64,000 nt of DNA from a bacterium (GTDB lineage: Bacteria; Auribacterota; UBA6266), in assembly GCA_023228325.1 (NCBI GenBank), contig JALOBK010000001.1:1093549-1157548 (forward strand), in the 5' to 3' direction. Of this stretch, positions 41,931 to 50,941 are shown piece after piece. Each line of letters begins with the position of its first letter. Position 1 is the first letter of the stretch. The notes under the pieces are model-generated. The model ran no database searches and was not told the DNA's origin. It worked only from the letters and a program-made list of their open reading frames with translations. The translations under genes and the position numbers were made by a program.

Positions 41931-44900
41931 ATGAGCATATTGCGTTTTGTCCGGCAGGCAACCCAAAAGGTGTTTTTTATTTATGTCTTTTTCACTGTCT
42001 GTCTGCCGGTATCTTTTTCGGAAGACGGCGGGATACAGGATGAAATCGCTTTTCTTGAAAAAGTTGCCCTCGGCAGCGGACCCCATGTCATAGACGGCAT
42101 AGACTATAACGACCTTTCCATACAGGATGCGATAAAAAGGCTTTATGAAACAGACAGGGAAATCGCCATACAGAAATTTATAATAAAGCAGGCGGAATTA
42201 GAGATTAAAAAGACAAAAGTATCCGCGTTTTTCCCGACAATTACCGCTGTGGCCGGAATAAGCGCTCCCGTAGACCTTTTTTATGAAATAAGCAACGCGA
42301 GAGGCGCTTATCTGGGCCAGCGCCTGAACATAGCGTATAAATTCGACTCGGACCTTCTTGACCGTATAAATGCGGTGGAAAGAAACAGGGAAACTGAATT
42401 AACGGCATTAATTTCCACATTTAAAGACCGATTTATAACACTTATGGAAACATACCTTAACCTCTCGCTGTCGCAGAAGGAACTGGTTGTTTGCGTTGAA
42501 AGTTATAAAGAAGCCAAAAGCCAGCTTGAAAAAATGAGGAAAGACCCTAAATATACACGGTTGGACATTTTAAAAGCTGAATACAATATAACCCCTTTTT
42601 TTAAAGAGGCTCTTGCCGCCTGCAAAAGATACAAGGATGTGCAGAGGGATATTAAAATTATCCTGGGCTTTGACGGATATGAAACCCTTATAATAAAAGT
42701 TTCCGATTTTCCCGAGACCCTTGAAGAAGCCAGGAACATGGTTTTAGATGAGCACCTGCGTCAGCCTGAATGCAGCATCGATGTCCTGAAAAAACAATAT
42801 GAACTCGCGAAAGCCGAAACAAAATTAGATTACCGCCCTCTGCTTGAGCTTATCGCGGCGTCTACGGGAACGATGGAACAGGATACGATCAAAGATACAC
42901 CCGCGACTTACAGAGCCACGTCTTCGCTGGTATTGAATCTTTTCGTGACCGATTTCGGTTATTCCGACAGCTGTAAAAAGTTCAGCAGGGTTAACGCCGA
43001 TATAGCCGAAGCGAATGTCCGGGTGGAAAATGATGCTATAGAGAGGGATAATTTCGAGAGAAACAGCAAAATCAGGGAATTTTCCACCGCATTCGAGGCA
43101 ATTACCGAATTTATTGCGGGAACAGAGGAAATCGTTGCGTTAATGAAGGAAAGGATAGAGCTTCCAATAGAAGAATTGCTTAAAAAGAATGAGCAGCTTT
43201 TGACCGCAAGACTGCTTTTGCGGCAGCTGCTGAGAGATTACACTTATAATTACATGATGATTTCCAGGGAGAACCCGGAAGAAACACTTTCTTCTCCCCC
43301 ATTCCAAAACATGACATTCGAAGATATCCTTGACCTGGCGGAAAGTAATAAGACGCCGGAAGAACTTGCAATGGAAAAAAATGTTGAACTGCAGATGATT
43401 AACCTTAAAATGGCCAGATGTTTCAACAACCCCGTTCTGAAAGGCGGGGTAGCCGTTGAAAACGAATCTTATGCCACCGGGGAGAAAACCAATACCACAA
43501 AAGCGTTTATAAGCGTCGAAGGCAAATTTTTTGATATAGGCCAGCAATATATGATAGAGGAGGCAAAAGCCAACCTTGAAGCGGCAAAAGATAGATTACA
43601 GATTTACAGGAACAGGAAGTATATTGAGCTGATAAACAACTTTGTCAAGATTATCCAATATAAAAGACAGACGGAATTCATTCAGAAAATCATGGGATTG
43701 AAAGAATCCGTTATTGATGATATGAGTGAAGATAAAAGCGGAGAATACCCCAAATATGAAGCAATAAATATCAAACCCCTTGTATTGGAACAGCTCGAAG
43801 CGAACATTAACCTTGCAGGGGCGGAATGCAATCTGTTCATCTGTGAATATAACCTGAAGAAATTAGCCGGTATACCGCTAAGCGAGAAGATATCGCTTCA
43901 GGAAGAGCTGTTATTCGACGGGGAGAGCGGGACGGAGAAATTTCTTGATACAATCAGAAAAAAAATACTTCCTTTCTACGATTCCGGAGCTGGTATAAGC
44001 GCGGCATTGAATACCGTGAACGCGTTTAAGGCGGCGGAGATAAAGCAAACCGCATTCCGGGGTTTTAGCTGTCAGTTCCTTACAGAGTTCAGGGGAGAGG
44101 ACCTCAGGGGTTTTAGAAATCCCGACATGATAACCGCTTTTATCTGTTCGGTCCCCTTCGGAGGCAATGATATAAGGAACATAGAAAAGTCCGGGCAGGA
44201 GAAAAACAGGTTTGATGCGGAGCTTGAATATGCGGAGGCGCTTAAAGAACTTGATGAAATGAGAACAACTGTCGGAATCAGATCCAGAGAAGATAAACTG
44301 TCCCTGAGAAGGATGAAACTTGACAGGCTCAACCTTGAAGCCCAGCACAGGCTGACAGAGAAGCTTGTGGAACTCGGGACAAAACAGAAGAGAGAACAGA
44401 TGGAATCCGAAATGAGGCTTGTCGCGCTTGACATTCAGATGGATACGGCTCTTCAGGATTATATTTACAACGAGTCTTTAAACGGGTTTCTTTCCGAAAT
44501 GGACGAGAATATTTTTCAAGACAGAGGGACTTTCATAATTTCCGGGTTGCCGAACGCGCTTGCCCTTGCCATGGAAACGAGCGATGAATTGAAAAGCCTG
44601 AAAAACAAGCTTGGCTCTGAAGAAGATATAATGAATTATATAAATTCGTTTTATTTCTCCGGAAGCGTTAAAACCAATTACGTGGAAGAAAAGATAAAAG
44701 GGGAGGCCGGGAAGGAAACCAAAATAGAGTCGTTTGTTTTTATCGGGACAATAGATGCCGAAGTCAATTTCATCAGCAGCCTGATGAAAAAAGAACAGGA
44801 AATGAAAGTCGAAATGGGCAAGCTTGAAGTCGAAAGGGCAAAATTTGACATCGCGCAGGATGTAATAGGAGCCTATACCGATTATCTTAAATCAATGGCG

Positions 44901-45896
44901 GTCTTATCCGCGGTCAATGAAAGATATTATAAGGAAAAAGAAACACTCGACAGCATAGAGGAACAGATGAAGTCCGGGATAAAAACACGGATGGAGTATT
45001 TAAAACAGGAACAGGTCATAAGCCTGATTCAGGCGAAACTCCTTGATTCCAAAGAAACAGCCGACAGCAATAAAAAACACCTTGAAATCGCGGTGGGTTC
45101 TCTCGACCCCAGATTTTCGGTAATGAACCTTGAGATATTCGATAAAGACAGAAATGTCATTATACCGACAGATCCCGAAATGATAAGATTGAAACTTGAC
45201 CGGGAAATTGACGCTGTCAGGGAATCCCTTGTCGGCCCGCTTATTATAACCGAATCGAAATACGGGGAATTTTCGGAAGAAGCATCGAAGTACGCGACCA
45301 GGGCGGCAGCCAAAAGAATAAGGTCGCTGTTAATAAGCGTTAATTATTCTTATCTCACCAATTCGCTTTCCGAGATAGGCGATTTTGAGGAAGAAGTGCT
45401 GGACCTGCCTTTGCTTACCGAGGAATCAGTCCAGGAGTTTAAGGAATTTGTGAATGCAAGCGCGTCCCTGGTGCTTTATGACCCGGGAACGGGGTTGTCC
45501 GGCAAGATTGAGTCCGTTGAAGAAAAAATCACGGCTTTGAAAGCGCAGGATGATATCATCGAAAGGGTACAGGGCGCTCAGATGCTGCTTGATACTTATG
45601 ATACGGCTTTACGGGATTTTAATTATGCGGTAAAAAACCTTTCCGGGATTGAGCACGAAATGGAGAACAGGTTTGACGACATAAGGAGAACGGGGAAAAT
45701 GGACCTTACGGAAGAGCTGAAAGTGCTCGGCATGCTTCTCCAGATGAAGATAGAGAGAATAGAGTCTTTCTATGGGATAGTCGCGGCATCCAACCGGATT
45801 GATCAATACCTCAGGAAATATGTTAATAAGGGCTTAGACGAGATATTGCAAACGGCGGAACCAAAAAAAAATGAAGATATTGCATTTGCCGAGTGA
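41931..45896 (+). CDS. giant TolC-like protein, three protomer repeats in one chain
   Basis: A 1321-residue exported protein, about three times the length of TolC. The start is the ATG at 41931 after AAGG; a TTG at 41925 is less likely. After a signal peptide (about residues 1-28) there are three segments of similar size that each open like an outer-membrane efflux (OEP) protomer: near 61 (SIQDAIKRLYETDREIAIQK), near 461 (TFEDILDLAESNKTPEELAM) and near 870 (LPNALALAMETSDELKSL). Each continues with beta-strand pairs and long Glu/Lys/Leu coiled helices. TolC works as a trimer forming one barrel and one helical tunnel; this chain may build the pseudo-trimer alone. It heads the operon with the 1661-residue protein and the GT48-like synthase, so its cargo is probably their polysaccharide. 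Confidence 0.75.
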   Translation: MSILRFVRQATQKVFFIYVFFTVCLPVSFSEDGGIQDEIAFLEKVALGSGPHVIDGIDYNDLSIQDAIKRLYETDREIAIQKFIIKQAELEIKKTKVSAFFPTITAVAGISAPVDLFYEISNARGAYLGQRLNIAYKFDSDLLDRINAVERNRETELTALISTFKDRFITLMETYLNLSLSQKELVVCVESYKEAKSQLEKMRKDPKYTRLDILKAEYNITPFFKEALAACKRYKDVQRDIKIILGFDGYETLIIKVSDFPETLEEARNMVLDEHLRQPECSIDVLKKQYELAKAETKLDYRPLLELIAASTGTMEQDTIKDTPATYRATSSLVLNLFVTDFGYSDSCKKFSRVNADIAEANVRVENDAIERDNFERNSKIREFSTAFEAITEFIAGTEEIVALMKERIELPIEELLKKNEQLLTARLLLRQLLRDYTYNYMMISRENPEETLSSPPFQNMTFEDILDLAESNKTPEELAMEKNVELQMINLKMARCFNNPVLKGGVAVENESYATGEKTNTTKAFISVEGKFFDIGQQYMIEEAKANLEAAKDRLQIYRNRKYIELINNFVKIIQYKRQTEFIQKIMGLKESVIDDMSEDKSGEYPKYEAINIKPLVLEQLEANINLAGAECNLFICEYNLKKLAGIPLSEKISLQEELLFDGESGTEKFLDTIRKKILPFYDSGAGISAALNTVNAFKAAEIKQTAFRGFSCQFLTEFRGEDLRGFRNPDMITAFICSVPFGGNDIRNIEKSGQEKNRFDAELEYAEALKELDEMRTTVGIRSREDKLSLRRMKLDRLNLEAQHRLTEKLVELGTKQKREQMESEMRLVALDIQMDTALQDYIYNESLNGFLSEMDENIFQDRGTFIISGLPNALALAMETSDELKSLKNKLGSEEDIMNYINSFYFSGSVKTNYVEEKIKGEAGKETKIESFVFIGTIDAEVNFISSLMKKEQEMKVEMGKLEVERAKFDIAQDVIGAYTDYLKSMAVLSAVNERYYKEKETLDSIEEQMKSGIKTRMEYLKQEQVISLIQAKLLDSKETADSNKKHLEIAVGSLDPRFSVMNLEIFDKDRNVIIPTDPEMIRLKLDREIDAVRESLVGPLIITESKYGEFSEEASKYATRAAAKRIRSLLISVNYSYLTNSLSEIGDFEEEVLDLPLLTEESVQEFKEFVNASASLVLYDPGTGLSGKIESVEEKITALKAQDDIIERVQGAQMLLDTYDTALRDFNYAVKNLSGIEHEMENRFDDIRRTGKMDLTEELKVLGMLLQMKIERIESFYGIVAASNRIDQYLRKYVNKGLDEILQTAEPKKNEDIAFAE

Positions 45897-45908
45897 TTTT
45901 AGAAATTT

Positions 45909-48900
45909 ATGAAAAGTAAAAAAATAAGTTATCTTTTTTCAGGTGTTTTATTTGTCCTGCTTACGGCGGCTTTTTGCGATTTATATGTTTTTGCCACCGA
46001 GGCCCGCAGGAAAACCGCAGTCAGCAAATGTGATATTATCGCTAATCCGCTTGCCGATGTGACGCAGAGGGATGAAATGTTAAGGCCGGGGGAAATAACT
46101 TCGTTTCTTCTTGAGTGCCGGTATCCCGTTACAGGTCTTATCCCTACTGAAATATCAACTGAAGGGGTAGCCAATATACACAGAGGCCAATCTTCAACGT
46201 ACGCCTCCGCCGTTGCCCAGCAGATATTGCTCATGAGCGGGAAGACCGAAGAAGCGGAAAAGATGGCCGAGACAATGAGAAGCCTCGAAGAAAAAAGGAA
46301 TATCCCCAATACGGTTGACCTGGTAAGCGGCTTGAGTTCCGATTTTTACACTACCGCAGGCCCCAATGCTTTTTGGGGGATCGGTTTTTTGAAAGAATAC
46401 CATTTTACAAAAGAGCAGAAATGGCTTGATGCGGCCGTTAAAATCGCGGATTTTCTCATATCCCTGCAGAGTATTGACGGAGGAATAAGAAAAGATCCCA
46501 ATCCTTTGAATGCCGAGTACCGCGTGAAATCCACTGAAGAAAATATGGACTGTTATGCTTTCTTTAAGATGCTTTTCAGTGTTACGGGGGATAATAAATA
46601 TGAAAGGACTGCCGGAAAAATTCTTCAGTGGCTCGCGCAAAGCGGTGTTTACAACAGGAAACAGGGTTTTTTTTCCATAGGCACTTTCAACAATGTTGTT
46701 GACCCGACATACGGGCTTGATGTCAACGCGCTGGCTATTATTATACTTGGGCCCGAAATGCTTAATGCCGGGGAAGGAAAGGTTGTATTCGAAGGCCGGG
46801 ATACAGCCGGAAAAGTCGTTGAAAGTTTTGAAAAAGCGCTTGTTACCGTTGATTATATGCATCCTGACGGAACGGAAATAAAAGGGGTTACGGGTTTTGA
46901 TTTCACCGATAAATTAGGGAGAGGAGGCAGGCAGGAAATAATAACCCCCGAGTTCAGTTCACAGACAGCGCTCGCGTATATGGTGATGGCTGTTTATGAA
47001 TTGAACAGGAATAATACTCAGAAAGCCGTATCTTATTCGCATAAGGCAAAGGGGATACTTGAAAATCTTTCCATAATGGCTGCCCGGAGAGAAGAAACAG
47101 CGTCTCTTCCTTATGCGACTCTTCCGAGGATAAGGAGATTCGGTTTTGATAACTGGTTTACTCCGTCGGCGGAAGCGAATATTTCTTCCTGCTGGGTTGC
47201 TTTCCCTCTTGCCGGATACAACCCGTTTGAATTGGACGGGTTTAAAATAAGGGATTCCATCGAGAGAATTGCGCCATGGGTTGTTGATTTTGGAAAGATA
47301 AAGGCATCTCTGAATATGTTCCCGCAGTTTATCGAGACTAACCCGCCGCCGGAGATTGCCCTTTCGGCCTACAGGGAAGCGGTCCGCGAAGACGATGTGC
47401 CTGAAAGGCCGTTTATATATTACAAAATACTTTATGAAAAGTCGCTTATGGATTATCTTCTCGCGAAATCAAGGCTTGAATCGGTGCTGATGACGAGTTA
47501 CAGCGCATGGGTTGACGGTTTGATAGATATATCGGAAGCGGGGTATGATGCGCTGGAAATCACCCGGGACGGGAAGCTGGTAAAGAAAAAAACATATGAG
47601 ATTTCTCCCGACATCAGGAAAATACTTGAGGAAGAATACCTTTATTTCGATGAATTGACCGGCAGCCAGTGGATGAAAGCCATTAAATATAACCTGGACA
47701 TTGATTATTCAAAAGGCACCAATTACGCTTTCGAAGTGGACGGGGATTATAATATTGTAAGGCAGTTCAGGACAGAACGGGATGTCCCGCAGTCAAACAG
47801 GGAAGATTTAAAAGATAATACGGTGGAATTCAAGTCGGTACGGGGGCTGCCTGAAGGGCATATTATCATGAGATATTGCACCGCCGTGGAACTCGATGAA
47901 AACAACAGGGTGGTGGATGCCTATGAAAGCGTCGACGACCTGCCCGCTATGGTGGCGAAAGTGCCGATAAACGAGCAGACGTATATAAGATTCAATAATG
48001 CGGAGGGGCAGGAAAGAAGAAAATTGCTTGAATCCGGGATAATCCCTTTTTTCGACGGAACACTTGCCATGCGCGAAGAAGGCAATTTTTACTATACACA
48101 AGTTCTTGCCCTTGACACGTCCCGCCGCCTGTTTTCAAGGACTTATTCAAGAGACAGGGGCACCGATATTGTCGTTGGGACAAGGTTGCTGCTGGCTGAC
48201 TGGGAAGTTGACAAGAGAACAAAAATCAATTCGGTGAAATATGAAAAAGGCCTTGTTGACGGTATGGCTATGACGATTAAACGCCCGTTGATAGGGGAAA
48301 AACCCCTTAAGACAGAACCCTTATGGATATTGCTCGGGAAAGATGCCCGTGACGAGGAAATACAGAACCTGAAAAATATCCAGGCGGGTTTGATTGAGAA
48401 AATCGACAGGGAAGCGGACGCGCAGGTCAGGCAGTCTTTTATCAAGGAGTTTGACCGTCTTAATACCGAGATGTTCTGGCTTGACGAGAAAGGATATCTT
48501 CATACCATAAGCCATGGGTTAAAGGGAGCCGAAAAACTTTTAAAAGAAATAGAGAAGGCGAAAATCAAAGCGGATGCGTCTCCAAAAGAATACTTTTCCG
48601 TTTTAGGGAGAGATCTCGGCGGAAGAGATTACCGTGATGTGTACGGCCTTGTATGGATAGGCGTAAGGGATAAGAAAAGCGGGAATATGCTGCAGGTCGA
48701 AACTTATGATATAGCGGGAAACCTGAAGTTCATTCTTGCGGGGAATATCCATATTGACCCTCTTACCAAGAATGTTATCGCGGAGACCAGAACGGATATT
48801 TTATACGATGAAGATTCCGGTCAGATGATAGGAAGCCATACATATGCGATAGATATAGAGGGTAACTGGGTTACGGATATTTCGGAAAGTATTTATAAGG

Positions 48901-50894
48901 GCCGGACTCCGGATGGGGAAAATTATGTAATGGAGGAAAGGATATTTGTTAAAGATATATACGGGAAAACAGTTTTCCGCGACGGCTTGCCGGCATATGA
49001 GACGATAATAAACTATTACAATATGGAAGGCGAATTGGAAGCGGGAATCTCGGGTGATGTCATAGCGGTTATGGGTTACGAGGACGGAAGCGAACTGTTA
49101 AGGGATGTGTATATTGACCCTCTTATAAAAGTGAATATGGATAATATCGAAGACCTTTCGGAAATGCTAAAAGGCAGGCAGTGGGTTTACCGTTTCAGGT
49201 CTACAGGCGAAAAACCTACGTTAAGGGAAGCCATTGAAAAGAATCTTATATATATGGATCCTGAAGAAAGGCGGAAGGCGGCAGACATTATTCTGGTGCT
49301 GATTAACAGTCAGGCAAAGGAAGAGATAAACGATACAATGGTGCTTGAAGAAAGGGAAGTTATAAATAACCTTCAGGGGGTTTATGGCGAGGAAGCCGTA
49401 TCTTTTGTAGTGTATTACATGCCGGGCGATGCCATGGGAAGAGAAAGACTTAAGGTAACCGGCGGCAAAATCGAGATCCCGTTTGAATGGATAAGCGGTA
49501 AACCTGTAGCATCCAGGTCTCTTTCATTTAATTTAAGCGGGCAGTTGCTGGCTGTAAGGGAGATTCTTGACCCTGAGCGCGCGGATAGTGTTTTCAATAG
49601 CTCAGACCTGGAAAACATGGGTAGTCTGGGTATAACTTCAGATACGCTTCTTCCGGGTTCTGTTGAAATAAACTACAGGATTGTGACAGACGCGTCGGGC
49701 AACCCTGTTCACACCGATACAATATCTCATATAAATGTAAGCTATCTTATGCCCGAAGATATTTTAAGCAGGGAGCTTGCGGTGATTAAGTTCAATGTCA
49801 TAGGAAAACATAAGGGGCTGGATATAAAGAAAAATGTCCGGAGAGTGCGCAATTGGCTCGGGCAGGAAATGCTTATCGAAAAATGGGATGACGAAAAAAA
49901 CCGCGAAAAAGAAAAAACTATAGGGAAGAGAAAAGAAACCATAATCAAGGAATGGTATAACGAATCAAAAAATTTAGATGAAATGAGAGCAGCTCTTATA
50001 AAAGAATTTGCCGGCGGGGCTTTACGGGCCGCGGATGTTGAAAAGGGAAAATGGCCAAAGACATTTGATGAGCTTGAAAACATTATAAAAAAAGGAACAA
50101 TAAAAGAGAAAAATTTACATATAAGCGTTGCCAAAATAAAGAGTTCTCTTGAAAATATGAAAGTGGCGCCTCCGGGCGTATTACCCGGATTGCACATAAT
50201 AGAAGATGACGGTTCCCTGAAGGAGATAAAATATTTTGCCGGCATGTTTGAATATCCCAGGGATGTGTTCAGCCATAAAGGCATAGCCGTGCCATATGAA
50301 GAAGAGATAAAACCGTTCGGCCTGCCTGAAGGCCCGCCGATACTTGGTTTAAAATATTTCATTCTTAATTCAGACGATTTTATTTATGACGTCCACACGC
50401 TGAACGGCCAGCTGATTATCAGGGCGAGGCCATATATCCAGATAAGGCTTGTAAATATGTTCCCGGTTGAAAGCGGGGATGAGCAGATAGAATATTATGA
50501 CCCTTTTGTCCCGTATCCTTATCTGAGGCCGATAAAGATTGAGAGAGATTTCGAATCGGGCAGGGAGCCGACCGGAGAGAAGCCGGGTATGCTTACCATA
50601 GCCGTGTTTCCTGATAACTCCACGGTATATCTTGATAACGGATGGAAAGCCCAGACATTTATGGAACGGAGGCCGCTTGATATCGACCACTGGATAAAGT
50701 CGGTGAATTATTATGATGAAGATGAAGAACTTAAATATAAGAAGGAGCACATAGAGAGCAAATCAATATATACTTTAAAACGGGTCGGGTGGAAAATCCC
50801 CCTGGCTTTAATATCCGCGCTTGCATTGTTAATATGGTTTCTGGGATTCCGGGAACATTTAAGGATGCTGAAGAAACGGGATGAAAGATTGTGA
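45909..50894 (+). CDS. giant periplasmic toroid protein, C-terminal membrane anchor
   Basis: A 1661-residue protein with a signal or anchor helix at residues 9-30 and a C-terminal transmembrane helix (about 1629-1649, IPLALISALALLIWFLGF) with a short basic tail, so nearly all of it lies in the periplasm. Residues about 55-460 are an alpha/alpha toroid (YASAVAQQILLMSGKTEEAEKM, STEENMDCYAFFKMLFSVTG, YGLDVNALAIIILG), related in pattern to the gene at 40021. Residues 500-1600 are rich in beta strands and repeated phrases such as YDIAGNLKFILAGNIHIDP and YNMEGELEAGISGDVI. I recognise no complete family. It starts 12 nt after the TolC-like gene, 47 nt before the synthase. It may guide or edit the nascent glucan between synthase and outer membrane. 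Confidence 0.7.
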   Translation: MKSKKISYLFSGVLFVLLTAAFCDLYVFATEARRKTAVSKCDIIANPLADVTQRDEMLRPGEITSFLLECRYPVTGLIPTEISTEGVANIHRGQSSTYASAVAQQILLMSGKTEEAEKMAETMRSLEEKRNIPNTVDLVSGLSSDFYTTAGPNAFWGIGFLKEYHFTKEQKWLDAAVKIADFLISLQSIDGGIRKDPNPLNAEYRVKSTEENMDCYAFFKMLFSVTGDNKYERTAGKILQWLAQSGVYNRKQGFFSIGTFNNVVDPTYGLDVNALAIIILGPEMLNAGEGKVVFEGRDTAGKVVESFEKALVTVDYMHPDGTEIKGVTGFDFTDKLGRGGRQEIITPEFSSQTALAYMVMAVYELNRNNTQKAVSYSHKAKGILENLSIMAARREETASLPYATLPRIRRFGFDNWFTPSAEANISSCWVAFPLAGYNPFELDGFKIRDSIERIAPWVVDFGKIKASLNMFPQFIETNPPPEIALSAYREAVREDDVPERPFIYYKILYEKSLMDYLLAKSRLESVLMTSYSAWVDGLIDISEAGYDALEITRDGKLVKKKTYEISPDIRKILEEEYLYFDELTGSQWMKAIKYNLDIDYSKGTNYAFEVDGDYNIVRQFRTERDVPQSNREDLKDNTVEFKSVRGLPEGHIIMRYCTAVELDENNRVVDAYESVDDLPAMVAKVPINEQTYIRFNNAEGQERRKLLESGIIPFFDGTLAMREEGNFYYTQVLALDTSRRLFSRTYSRDRGTDIVVGTRLLLADWEVDKRTKINSVKYEKGLVDGMAMTIKRPLIGEKPLKTEPLWILLGKDARDEEIQNLKNIQAGLIEKIDREADAQVRQSFIKEFDRLNTEMFWLDEKGYLHTISHGLKGAEKLLKEIEKAKIKADASPKEYFSVLGRDLGGRDYRDVYGLVWIGVRDKKSGNMLQVETYDIAGNLKFILAGNIHIDPLTKNVIAETRTDILYDEDSGQMIGSHTYAIDIEGNWVTDISESIYKGRTPDGENYVMEERIFVKDIYGKTVFRDGLPAYETIINYYNMEGELEAGISGDVIAVMGYEDGSELLRDVYIDPLIKVNMDNIEDLSEMLKGRQWVYRFRSTGEKPTLREAIEKNLIYMDPEERRKAADIILVLINSQAKEEINDTMVLEEREVINNLQGVYGEEAVSFVVYYMPGDAMGRERLKVTGGKIEIPFEWISGKPVASRSLSFNLSGQLLAVREILDPERADSVFNSSDLENMGSLGITSDTLLPGSVEINYRIVTDASGNPVHTDTISHINVSYLMPEDILSRELAVIKFNVIGKHKGLDIKKNVRRVRNWLGQEMLIEKWDDEKNREKEKTIGKRKETIIKEWYNESKNLDEMRAALIKEFAGGALRAADVEKGKWPKTFDELENIIKKGTIKEKNLHISVAKIKSSLENMKVAPPGVLPGLHIIEDDGSLKEIKYFAGMFEYPRDVFSHKGIAVPYEEEIKPFGLPEGPPILGLKYFILNSDDFIYDVHTLNGQLIIRARPYIQIRLVNMFPVESGDEQIEYYDPFVPYPYLRPIKIERDFESGREPTGEKPGMLTIAVFPDNSTVYLDNGWKAQTFMERRPLDIDHWIKSVNYYDEDEELKYKKEHIESKSIYTLKRVGWKIPLALISALALLIWFLGFREHLRMLKKRDERL

Positions 50895-50941
50895 TTTCCT
50901 GAAATACATGAAAAAAGGGAAAAACTTTAAGAGAAAAAAAT

